A stretch of DNA of 7,273 nucleotides from Candidatus Woesearchaeota archaeon (GCA_019322535.1 JAHWIM010000009.1:1-7273); one strand, 5' to 3'. Counted from the first letter of the stretch, positions 1-5,094 are shown. Notes: generated by a model from the letters alone, not told the origin. Program-made: numbers and translations.

Positions 1-373
1 CTTTTACTTTATCAAAATCTTCTTTATCTCCTTTACTTAATTCAGATATAGGGGTTGCTTCTAACTCTTTTGTTAATTCTTCTAGCCTTCTTTTATATCT
101 CGGTCTTTCAAATTCATTTGATAAAGCCACCATATTCTTATGCATCTGTATTTCTTGTTCAATTCTTCCCCTCTTAAGAAGAGCACCATTCCAACAGACT
201 GCAGGATAAGTTACCAAAGCACCACCCATGTCAACACTTCTGGCTAAATCAGCTAAATCATCTAAACTAGCTCTTGTTTCAGGAGCGCATCCTGTTGGTA
301 TACCAACTACTGCTGCTCCAGCTGCTCCTTTTGCAGCCATTCTTAAAAATCCTCTTCTTGTTAATATTGTCAT
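1..373 (-). CDS. Tat-exported, putative lipoprotein, 3' end outside the window
   Basis: The minus strand is open from ATG at 373 to the window edge, giving 124 codons without a stop, so the C-terminal part is missing. The N-terminus is a twin-arginine signal: TRRGFLRM at residues 5-12 fits the S/T-R-R-x-F-L-K consensus, and a low-hydrophobicity Ala/Gly stretch (13-25) follows. It ends in GIPTGC with Cys29, which may be lipid-modified, although the preceding P-T-G fits the lipobox only loosely. The mature part begins with charged helical sequence (LDDLADLARS; ERPRYKRRLEELTKELEA) and has one more Cys in AVCWNG. The product is thus predicted to be a folded protein exported across the cytoplasmic membrane; its activity cannot be judged from this piece. 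A TATA box at 404-411 puts the transcript start about 6 nt before the ATG, so the mRNA is close to leaderless. A palindrome between the two suggests control by a repressor. It is not part of the operon to its right. Confidence 0.72.
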   Translation of the reverse strand, partial: MTILTRRGFLRMAAKGAAGAAVVGIPTGCAPETRASLDDLADLARSVDMGGALVTYPAVCWNGALLKRGRIEQEIQMHKNMVALSNEFERPRYKRRLEELTKELEATPISELSKGDKEDFDKVK

Positions 374-374
374 T

Positions 375-399
375 TTATACTAGGTAATACCCAGTATAA
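375..399. promoter_or_regulatory. 25-bp imperfect palindrome, probable operator
   Basis: The arms are TTATACT (375-381) and AGTATAA (393-399). Inside them GGT (383-385) pairs with ACC (389-391) around a 3-base centre (386-388), leaving only an A/C mismatch at 382/392. Ten of the eleven possible pairs are therefore complementary. The element lies between the minus-strand TATA box and the ATG at 373 and covers the predicted transcript start, the usual place for an archaeal repressor site. As RNA or cruciform DNA it could also form a hairpin. The bound factor is unknown. Confidence 0.6.
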
Positions 400-403
400 C
401 TTA

Positions 404-411
404 TTTATAAA
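404..411 (-). promoter_or_regulatory. TATA box for the Tat-protein gene
   Basis: TTTATAAA, preceded on the minus strand by CGAAAGC, which resembles a TFB-recognition element. Its upstream edge is 38 nt before the ATG at 373, so transcription should begin near 379-381, inside the palindrome. Confidence 0.6.
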
Positions 412-450
412 GCTTTCGGTTTATAGCCCCTAAGAAGTAGTAACAAAGAA

Positions 451-870
451 TTAGTCTTTCTTTTCTTCTGATTCTTGCTCAAGAACTTCTCCTGGGTAAG
501 GGAAGTTTGGAACTTCATCAGGATAATTAACCCATTGATTGACTCCTTTGGTTTTTCCATCCTGCAGAATTCTTTCTAAGTCAATGTTTTGGTATTCAAT
601 AATATACTTAGTGCCGCTTATTGTTTCACAGATTAATCTGTTTCCATCTCTAACAGGATCTTCTTTAACCTGAGATGTTCTGAGTGTTCCTTCTATTTTT
701 TGAGAATCTCCTTTTGGAATTGCTAAAGGACAACCTTTTACAGTAAAAGGCTGATCAAATCTTATATATACAGCCATGTCTTCCTTTAAAGTTTTCACAT
801 TATCAGGATTTAATGTAGAAAGACTTTCTCCATTTTTTGTGTAAATAATTGATTGTCCTTGTCTTAGCAT
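451..870 (-). CDS. unknown 139-aa protein, sixth and last gene of the operon
   Basis: I do not recognise this protein. It is predicted soluble: there is no signal peptide and no membrane segment. Residues 1-95 alternate short hydrophobic strands with charged turns (SIIYTKNGES, AVYIRFDQPFTVKG, NRLICETISGTKYIIEY), suggesting a small beta-barrel or beta-sandwich domain. Residues 108-130 are rich in Asn, Pro and aromatic residues (NQWVNYPDEVPNFPYPGEV), and the C-terminus is an acidic/basic tail (EQESEEKKD). There are two Cys, at 47 and 81. The start is fixed by the operon junction: the ATG lies 2 nt after the TAA of the upstream gene. This is the one junction where the GGTGA ribosome binding site has decayed (CAAGAATAAAAATG), so translation probably depends on coupling to the gene before it. 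No clear terminator follows the stop; the next gene starts 78 bp downstream from its own promoter. Confidence 0.75.
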   Translation of the reverse strand: MLRQGQSIIYTKNGESLSTLNPDNVKTLKEDMAVYIRFDQPFTVKGCPLAIPKGDSQKIEGTLRTSQVKEDPVRDGNRLICETISGTKYIIEYQNIDLERILQDGKTKGVNQWVNYPDEVPNFPYPGEVLEQESEEKKD

Positions 871-881
871 TTTTATTCTTG
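868..881 (-). repeat. degenerate copy of the operon junction motif
   Basis: On the minus strand it reads CAAGAATAAAAATG. The final 10 bases match the other junctions, but GGTG has become CAAG, so the Shine-Dalgarno core is lost. The TAA of the 349-aa gene and the 2-nt gap to the next ATG are kept. Confidence 0.7.
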
Positions 882-1922
882 CGCTTCTTGATTCATTTGA
901 GTCGGAACATTTTCAGGCTTTGGTTCAGGTGTATACCATGAGAATAAAACATACGCTCCTATGCCTAATAGTGCGGCTGCAACACCTGCTATTGCACTGT
1001 ATTTTAACATTTTGCGGGAACTAGCTTTTTCAGCTACTTCAATTTCCCCATGGATTTCTTCAACTTCTCTTTCAGCTTTTTCAGCTTTTTTTTCAGCTGC
1101 AGCTTTTTCCATATAAGACTTCATATTCTCAGTTATCTCATTTGTCTTTAGATACTGTAATACATCTTCACAAAATTCTTCGTAAGAATCAAGAAAGTCA
1201 GGCGCTAGCCATGAAGTTGATTCATCAATAATTTCTATTATTGGTTTTGTATGCGCTTTCTTTAGCTTTTCATAAATCAAAGGGTTTATACTCACTCTAC
1301 CTGGATCATCTCCTTCAGAAATACGGGTACTACCCCATATACTACTATTAAAACAACCTATTATATGATCTCTATTTCTAGCAAGATATTCAAATCCTGG
1401 TTTCTTGGCAAGATCATCAAATCTTGATATAATTTCTGTTCTTCTTGATTCTAGAGTATCATATTCATCATTCATTAACTTTCTTCTAAATTTTCCGTAT
1501 TCTTCAGTTGTAAGTTCATCAATTGCAGCAACATAATAAACTTTTTTTTGTTGTTCAACTCCTATTCCTCTTTTTCTAGTCCAATGAGTTTCAAACACAA
1601 TACTTCCTTCAGTTACGTCTGTGCTTCTCTCTTCATTAGGATACGGATGGTCAATACGTATCTGTGAGTTATCTGTCTTGCTTACATCTAACCTTGTTAA
1701 ATATTTTTTTTCATCATCTGATTCACTAGGAAAGTTTAGCTCATCAGGTGCTTTACCTGACGCGATAATTTCAAGATTTGAGTCAGTGAAATATGCAACA
1801 GCGCTTGAATGTAATGAAAGATCCGTCCTAATTCTCATTTCTTCATTAAGAACTTCATAATCATCAGAACAGCATTTTTCTAATAAAAGCAATTTTACTG
1901 TTTCTTTAGATCCTTCTGGCAT
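873..1922 (-). CDS. coiled-coil, C-terminally membrane-anchored protein of unknown function
   Basis: The largest operon product (349 aa), not assignable to a family by eye. Residues 1-260 look like a mixed alpha/beta soluble region with strands such as SAVAYFTDSNLEIIAS (40-55), GSIVFETHW (106-114) and KVYYVAAIDEL (127-137). Charged helices follow at 138-175. Residues 265-303 form a long Ala/Glu/Lys helix (MEKAAAEKKAEKAEREVEE), a likely coiled coil. One hydrophobic segment, about 305-330 (YSAIAGVAAALLGIGAYVLF at its core), is the only membrane helix. It is followed by a short Pro/Gln/Glu tail of 19 residues. With no signal peptide and the helix near the end, this is tail-anchor topology: the large N-terminal part should face the cytoplasm. 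In the operon it is the obvious membrane tether for soluble partners. Its start is set by the GGTGA site 6 nt upstream. Confidence 0.82.
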   Translation of the reverse strand: MPEGSKETVKLLLLEKCCSDDYEVLNEEMRIRTDLSLHSSAVAYFTDSNLEIIASGKAPDELNFPSESDDEKKYLTRLDVSKTDNSQIRIDHPYPNEERSTDVTEGSIVFETHWTRKRGIGVEQQKKVYYVAAIDELTTEEYGKFRRKLMNDEYDTLESRRTEIISRFDDLAKKPGFEYLARNRDHIIGCFNSSIWGSTRISEGDDPGRVSINPLIYEKLKKAHTKPIIEIIDESTSWLAPDFLDSYEEFCEDVLQYLKTNEITENMKSYMEKAAAEKKAEKAEREVEEIHGEIEVAEKASSRKMLKYSAIAGVAAALLGIGAYVLFSWYTPEPKPENVPTQMNQEAQE

Positions 1923-1933
1923 TTTTATTCACC
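1920..1933 (-). repeat. operon junction motif GGTGAATAAAAATG, TGA-frame copy
   Basis: Identical to the junctions at 2442, 2792 and 3385, but read in another frame: here the upstream gene ends AGG TGA, with the stop codon inside the Shine-Dalgarno core and a 6-nt gap to the ATG. In the other three copies the same bases encode Gly-Glu-stop. Confidence 0.85.
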
Positions 1934-2444
1934 TTTCAAGAACAGTTGGTTCTATTCCTAGATTAGCCGTAAGATAATCCATCGCTGTTTGAAGTTCAGG
2001 TCTGTTTTCGCCATACAGCATTGCACAGAAAGCAGCTTTTGTTGGTTTTAATTGAAAGAGATATCTTGCTTTTTTTGGTTTTCCGTCTTCTGTCTCGTAT
2101 TCTGCTTTTGCATGCAAGACCAGAGTTCCTAAATTTTCTTTCTTTGATTTATCAAATCTTCCCTGATATCTTTCAAGAAAAACATCTTTAGATGCATTGA
2201 CATTAAACCAAAATCGCTTTCGTCCACTACTTAGAATATCATATCTATCATCACAAATCAAATCAGAAAATCTAATGTGATCTTTTGAACCCTCTTCTAC
2301 TGGAATTTGCACTCTTGTATCAATCATATGCCAAAGAGGCACATAACTAACTTCCTTTCCAGTTCTTGTCGCAAATCCACCAGCACCTAACAAATCATGA
2401 CTAATCTTTTCTAGATCTTCTGTACTATATATTGCAATTTTCAT
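1929..2444 (-). CDS. unknown 171-aa soluble protein, fourth gene of the operon
   Basis: I do not recognise this protein. It has no signal peptide or membrane segment. It starts with a strand (MKIAIYS) and a helix (TEDLEKISHDLLG), then a Gly-rich turn GAGGFATRTGK (20-30). Strands follow around 31-50 (EVSYVPLWHMIDTRVQIPV). Residues 57-95 include IRFSDLIC, YDILSSGRKRFWFNVN and a helix DVFLERYQGRF. Two strong strands, LGTLVLHAKAEYET (105-118) and KARYLFQLKPTKAAFCAMLYG (125-145), lead to a C-terminal helix. An alpha/beta domain is likely. No catalytic signature is evident. It is the only gene of the operon whose stop is the TGA embedded in the ribosome binding site of the next gene, so termination and re-initiation are probably coupled. 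Confidence 0.78.
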   Translation of the reverse strand: MKIAIYSTEDLEKISHDLLGAGGFATRTGKEVSYVPLWHMIDTRVQIPVEEGSKDHIRFSDLICDDRYDILSSGRKRFWFNVNASKDVFLERYQGRFDKSKKENLGTLVLHAKAEYETEDGKPKKARYLFQLKPTKAAFCAMLYGENRPELQTAMDYLTANLGIEPTVLER

Positions 2445-2455
2445 TTTTATTCACC
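2442..2455 (-). repeat. operon junction motif GGTGAATAAAAATG
   Basis: Preceded by GGGA on the minus strand, giving a strong GGGAGGGTGA ribosome binding site. The upstream gene ends GGT GAA TAA, leaving 2 nt before the ATG at 2444. Confidence 0.85.
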
Positions 2456-2794
2456 CTCCCTACATTCAAATTCTAGTTCTTTCATTCTATCAGTAAGGCC
2501 CTTGCTTTTTGCAGGATCACCAACCATAAAACTCATTTCAACAAAAGAAGGTTGTTTACCAGTCTGTACAACTCCATTTGCAACTCCTCCGTATATAGCA
2601 CCATCTGTTCCTTGTACAAGGACAGGTGTAATATATTCAGAAGGTATCCTTTCCATGAAGTCATCTAGTCTATCTGCACCAAATGAACCTGGAAGCCCAG
2701 TAAAGAGGTTCCATTCACGCTGCTCTTCAAAAAAATCTGCTACTTCATACTGATCTTCCATTTCTCTTACGTAGCATAATTTGTGTGGTTCCAT
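2447..2794 (-). CDS. unknown 115-aa soluble protein, third gene of the operon
   Basis: This small protein shows no recognisable family motif. Residues 1-35 are acidic and helical (VREMEDQYEVADFFEEQREW). A Gly-rich loop follows (TGLPGSFGADR, 32-42), then a helix (LDDFMERI). The core is three apparent strands, PVLVQG (57-62), AIYGGVANGVVQTG (66-79) and SFVEMSFMVG (83-92), separated by glycines. A charged helix ends the protein (GLTDRMKELEFECREGE). The layout suggests a compact alpha+beta domain that may act as an adaptor or ligand-binding subunit, but nothing in the sequence fixes this. The last two residues, Gly-Glu, are specified by the ribosome binding site of the next gene. Confidence 0.75.
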   Translation of the reverse strand: MEPHKLCYVREMEDQYEVADFFEEQREWNLFTGLPGSFGADRLDDFMERIPSEYITPVLVQGTDGAIYGGVANGVVQTGKQPSFVEMSFMVGDPAKSKGLTDRMKELEFECREGE

Positions 2795-2805
2795 TTTTAT
2801 TCACC
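2792..2805 (-). repeat. operon junction motif GGTGAATAAAAATG
   Basis: Exact copy. The upstream 196-aa gene ends GGT GAA TAA (Gly-Glu-stop), with a 2-nt gap to the ATG at 2794. Confidence 0.85.
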
Positions 2806-3387
2806 TATTATCTGACGTGCTTTTTTGTATCCTGCTTCTCTTTTTTGTGCTCCTCTGTCATTTTCAACAATTTTACTTATTTCTTCCCATCTTTGTTTTA
2901 CAGCTAAAAGCTCTTCATTGCTTGCTAATGGTGTAATTGCAGTAAGTCTACTTGCATAGTCTCCTATTAAAACACCATCATGAGAAACTTCTACATGCCC
3001 TAAGTGTAAATTTGTTTTATCTGGGAAACTTACATTTTTTAGATGGAAATCATCTATTCGGGAATAACCAAGAGCTATTTCAAGATCTTGAACTGTTCCA
3101 TAAAATATAGCTATTGTTCCGTTATGGTTTGTTGTGTCTGGTGCTATTCCTGCATCTACTAAGTGGTCTGGTTTTACTAATCTGTACTGCTCAGGATTTG
3201 AATCATTCATAAATGAGATTTTTTCTAAAGGAATAGTTCTATGAGGATGAGGTTTAACATTGTCATACATCTTTTCCCATAACTCATTATTAAAAACATA
3301 GAACACATCTTTTGCCCAAACATCATCATCTACTTCTCTTGACAATTTAAGCATTTGAGGCAATGTTAACATATTTCTTTTTGACAT
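2797..3387 (-). CDS. 196-aa protein with possible divergent FHA-like domain
   Basis: Soluble second gene of the operon. No family is certain. Residues 91-155 are beta-rich and can be laid over the FHA (phosphothreonine-binding) pattern. LEIALGYSRIDDFHL (102-116) resembles the 'iGRs..nDi.l' segment, with Tyr in place of the usual Arg. LHLGHVEVSHDG (127-138) resembles 'SRxHa.i...dG', keeping His131 but not the Ser. VLIGDYASRLTAI (139-151) resembles '.l.D..S.NGT.v', keeping Asp143 and Ser146 but not Asn-Gly. An alternative reading is a degenerate kinase loop (NLHLGHVEV...DYA); this seems weaker. The N-terminal 90 residues (DDVWAKDVFYVFNNELWEKM, then a His/Pro loop) and a charged C-terminal helix (156-196) are unassigned. 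Sitting next to the kinase-motif gene makes a phospho-recognition role attractive, but it is an inference from weak similarity. Confidence 0.78.
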   Translation of the reverse strand: MSKRNMLTLPQMLKLSREVDDDVWAKDVFYVFNNELWEKMYDNVKPHPHRTIPLEKISFMNDSNPEQYRLVKPDHLVDAGIAPDTTNHNGTIAIFYGTVQDLEIALGYSRIDDFHLKNVSFPDKTNLHLGHVEVSHDGVLIGDYASRLTAITPLASNEELLAVKQRWEEISKIVENDRGAQKREAGYKKARQIIGE

Positions 3388-3398
3388 TTTTATTCACC
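3385..3398 (-). repeat. operon junction motif GGTGAATAAAAATG
   Basis: Exact copy. The upstream 147-aa gene ends GGT GAA TAA (Gly-Glu-stop), with a 2-nt gap to the ATG at 3387. Confidence 0.85.
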
Positions 3399-3833
3399 TT
3401 GTTTTGTTCCTTCACCAGAAGCATCTTCTTTTGTTGGATAAATTCTCCTAACACCAAAATCAGTGTGAACTTTTGGATTTCCATTCTCATCTCTTATTAC
3501 TATAGCATTTGTTGGCTTTATGTCTCTATGCACTTCATGCATTCTGCTACGTTCATAGTCTAAATTACTTAGATCTAAACCTCCGCCAAACTCAGGAACA
3601 GGAGGTAATTCTTCTGGACCTGCTGTTCTCATTAAGGTTTCTTCATATCTTGGCCCATCTTCTCCTAGTTTTTCTGTTAGATATCTTTCTCTGGCAGTTT
3701 CAAAGTTTTCACCGCAAAAAGCTCCTGTTGAGATATAAGCAAACATACATGCCTCGTCAGAGATTCTACCTATAGTTTTTTTAGGTGATTCATAACCTTC
3801 CATTAGTTTAGACATTAATTCAGATCTTTCCAT
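3390..3833 (-). CDS. mini protein with Hanks-kinase catalytic loop (HRDIKPTN) and DFG motif
   Basis: First gene of the operon, 147 aa. Residues 102-109 are HRDIKPTN, the exact Ser/Thr/Tyr-kinase catalytic loop: catalytic Asp104, Lys106 and metal-binding Asn109. A strand-turn-strand (AIVIRDENGNPKVHT) and DFG at 125-127 (Mg-binding Asp) follow. The D-to-D spacing is 21 residues, slightly longer than the usual 18, consistent with a longer hairpin. LDYERSRMHEV just before HRD fits the preceding helix. Missing are a Gly-rich loop, a clear VAIK-type lysine, and everything after DFG (activation segment, APE, the rest of the C-lobe); only 20 residues follow. A full kinase domain needs about 250 residues. 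Residues 62-86 (RYEETLM...PPVPEFGGG) may correspond to a shrunken N-lobe helix and strand. It could be a minimal kinase, a pseudokinase, or half of a split enzyme. The start is preceded by a strong GGGAGAGGGTGA ribosome binding site. Confidence 0.82.
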   Translation of the reverse strand: MERSELMSKLMEGYESPKKTIGRISDEACMFAYISTGAFCGENFETARERYLTEKLGEDGPRYEETLMRTAGPEELPPVPEFGGGLDLSNLDYERSRMHEVHRDIKPTNAIVIRDENGNPKVHTDFGVRRIYPTKEDASGEGTKQGE

Positions 3834-3850
3834 TCTTATTCACCCTCTCC
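3831..3850 (-). promoter_or_regulatory. ribosome binding site of the first operon gene, same motif as the junctions
   Basis: The bases before the ATG read GGGAGAGGGTGAATAAG on the minus strand, matching the internal junction motif except for one base (AATAAG for AATAAA). It lies in a leader of about 40 nt rather than between genes, so the motif is conserved even where no upstream stop codon is required. Confidence 0.75.
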
Positions 3851-3898
3851 CTTTTTTAAAGGTAGTAAATTGCTATTAATGGGTGGTAAACCATCTAG

Positions 3899-3906
3899 TT
3901 TATAAA
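3899..3906 (-). promoter_or_regulatory. TATA box of the six-gene operon
   Basis: TTTATAAA on the minus strand. Counting about 30 nt from its upstream edge puts the transcript start near 3875, giving a leader of about 41 nt to the ATG at 3833 that contains the strong ribosome binding site. TTTATAAA is its own reverse complement, so orientation is inferred from the gene. A short inverted repeat, TGGT-AA-ACCA (3884-3893), lies between box and start. Confidence 0.6.
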
Positions 3907-3914
3907 GAATAGTA

Positions 3915-3928
3915 GTAATATTTATTAC
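3915..3928. promoter_or_regulatory. palindrome GTAATA-TT-TATTAC between divergent TATA boxes, probable operator
   Basis: Perfect 6-bp arms with a 2-base centre, 8 nt from the operon TATA box and 6 nt from the TrmB-gene TATA box. A protein bound here would overlap the TFB-recognition elements of both promoters, so one factor could control both directions. The adjacent TrmB-type regulator is the natural candidate; no binding data support this. Confidence 0.5.
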
Positions 3929-3934
3929 GAAACA

Positions 3935-3942
3935 TTTATAAA
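3935..3942 (+). promoter_or_regulatory. TATA box of the TrmB-type regulator gene
   Basis: TTTATAAA with CGAAAC just upstream (3928-3933), a good TFB-recognition element. Its 5' edge is 32 nt before the ATG at 3967 and there is no ribosome binding site, so the mRNA should be leaderless. Confidence 0.65.
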
Positions 3943-3966
3943 CAACTAAAACAATCTAATGCAAAT

Positions 3967-4704
3967 ATGGTCAAAGAAATACTTCAAAGTTTAGGGTTAA
4001 CAAAGAATGAAGTAGAGATATACATTACTCTGTTAACAGAAGGAGAATCTAGTGTTAACCAGATAGCAACAAAATCAGGATTATACAGGCAGGTTTGCTA
4101 TGATGCATTAGACAGGCTTCTTGAAAAAGGGTTTGTTTCTTACATTTTAAAGAAACATAAGAAATACTTCAAAGCATTAGAGCCAGAAAAGATCACTGAC
4201 TATTTAGAAGAAAAAAAGAAAGAGCTCAATTCAATCCTTCCTAAACTAAAAGATATGTCAAAAGTTGAGAAATCAGAAACAGAAGTAGAGACTATTAAAG
4301 GAAAAGCAGTGTTAAAAACAATATGTAGTGATATAATCAAAGAGCTTAAAGAAAAAAAACAAAAGACATTATTTTCTTTAGGTGTAGACATAAGCAAATC
4401 ACAGGAATTTGATAAAATAGCATATAAGCAATACATTCTGAGATTAAAAGAGAATAAATTCAAAGAAAAACTGTTAGCAAAAGAAAATGCAGAAGAATTT
4501 CCAGAAGGACCTCAAGTAGAATGCAAAGTTCTGCCTGAACATTTGTTCAGAGCAAATCCTACAAGTATTTATGGAGATAAAGTAGCAATCATTGTTTGGG
4601 GCGCTCCAACATATGGAATTATCATCAAAAATAAAGAAGTAGCAGAAGCAAATAGAAAATACTTTGAAGTAATGTGGCAGAGAGCTAAGAAAATAAAATC
4701 CTAA
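3967..4704 (+). CDS. TrmB-family winged-helix transcriptional regulator
   Basis: DNA-binding regulator of 245 aa. Residues 1-70 are the TrmB-type winged helix: LGLTKNEVEIYITLLTEG (9-26) is the typical first helices, VNQIATKSGLY (30-40) the positioning helix, RQVCYDALDRLLEKG (41-55) the recognition helix, and FVSYILKKHKKYFKAL (56-71) the wing. A Lys/Glu-rich coiled coil (about 72-97), probably for dimerisation, leads to a C-terminal alpha/beta domain of about 140 residues. That domain has the usual ETIKGKAVLKTI opening and a later IYGDKVAIIVWG strand pair (about 201-212). In characterised TrmB proteins this domain senses sugars; here the ligand is unknown. The gene is divergent from the six-gene operon, sharing 133 bp of promoter DNA that includes a palindrome, which suggests autoregulation and control of the operon. 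Its length and order of domains are normal for small archaeal TrmB-like proteins. Confidence 0.92.
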   Translation: MVKEILQSLGLTKNEVEIYITLLTEGESSVNQIATKSGLYRQVCYDALDRLLEKGFVSYILKKHKKYFKALEPEKITDYLEEKKKELNSILPKLKDMSKVEKSETEVETIKGKAVLKTICSDIIKELKEKKQKTLFSLGVDISKSQEFDKIAYKQYILRLKENKFKEKLLAKENAEEFPEGPQVECKVLPEHLFRANPTSIYGDKVAIIVWGAPTYGIIIKNKEVAEANRKYFEVMWQRAKKIKS

Positions 4705-4714
4705 ATTTCAACAA

Positions 4715-4724
4715 TATTTAAATA
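4715..4724 (+). promoter_or_regulatory. TATA box for the 107-aa membrane protein gene
   Basis: TATTTAAATA. The TTTAAATA core starts 30 nt before the ATG at 4747, implying a leaderless transcript. It lies only 10 bp after the stop of the regulator gene. Confidence 0.6.
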
Positions 4725-4746
4725 AATTCTTTCAATTTCTTTTAAT

Positions 4747-5070
4747 ATGGGAAAAGTTTATCTTGATGTAGCTTTATATATAGCAGCTGGTGTTGGAGGG
4801 CTCTTTGCAGGAGCAGCAGTATGTGCAGGAGCTGGACTGGCTGCAGGAGAATATTTAATTTATGCAAAAGCAATAAAGCCACTGCTTGCTGATTTTCCAA
4901 CAACTCAGTTTATTCTCAATGCTTCTATAGATTGTTTATTAGTTGGAGCAGGGATAAAAGTAGGAGCAGAACGAGGCGGATGGTTAGGACTTACACTAGC
5001 AGAATTAGTTACTGATATAACTTATCATGCTCCCCCTGACCATAGAGAACCATTAGATAAAGCAGCATAA
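4747..5070 (+). CDS. small Gly/Ala-rich two-helix membrane protein, first of two similar
   Basis: Unknown 107-aa protein. Residues about 8-38 form a hydrophobic helix packed with small residues (AAGVGGLFAGAAVCAGAGLAAG), with several G/AxxxG/A spacings of the kind that lets helices pack closely in membranes. A polar link with FPTTQ (50-54) leads to a second hydrophobic stretch, about 56-88 (ILNASIDCLLVGAGIKVGAE, then RGGWLGLTLAELV), with some charge in the middle. The tail is hydrophilic (HAPPDHREPLDKAA). There are two Cys, at 26 and 63. No signal peptide cleavage site is clear. The next gene has the same design, and both have their own promoters rather than forming an operon. Glycine-zipper helices occur in channels, holins and small membrane toxins as well as ordinary membrane subunits; the sequence does not choose between these. 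Confidence 0.78.
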   Translation: MGKVYLDVALYIAAGVGGLFAGAAVCAGAGLAAGEYLIYAKAIKPLLADFPTTQFILNASIDCLLVGAGIKVGAERGGWLGLTLAELVTDITYHAPPDHREPLDKAA

Positions 5071-5094
5071 AATACCTATTCGAAAGTAACAATC

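Noticed and set aside
1621..1860. Open frame of 79 codons on the plus strand
   Set aside because: It lies inside the 349-aa gene on the opposite strand, has no promoter or ribosome binding site, and encodes low-complexity Ser/Leu-rich sequence typical of an antisense shadow.
2922..3012. Degenerate kinase catalytic loop in the 196-aa operon protein (NLHLGHVEV...DYA)
   Set aside because: Only His and Asp fit, while the essential catalytic Asp and metal-binding Asn are replaced. The FHA-like reading of the same segment accounts for more positions.
3509..3775. Plus-strand open frame of 88 codons opposite the kinase-motif gene
   Set aside because: The opposite strand carries exact HRDIKPTN and DFG motifs and a strong ribosome binding site; this frame has neither a promoter nor a recognisable protein.
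3856..3894. 12-codon upstream ORF (MVYHPLIAIYYL) before the operon on the minus strand
   Set aside because: Its ATG is only about 5 nt downstream of the TATA box, so it lies upstream of the expected transcript start and would not be in the mRNA.
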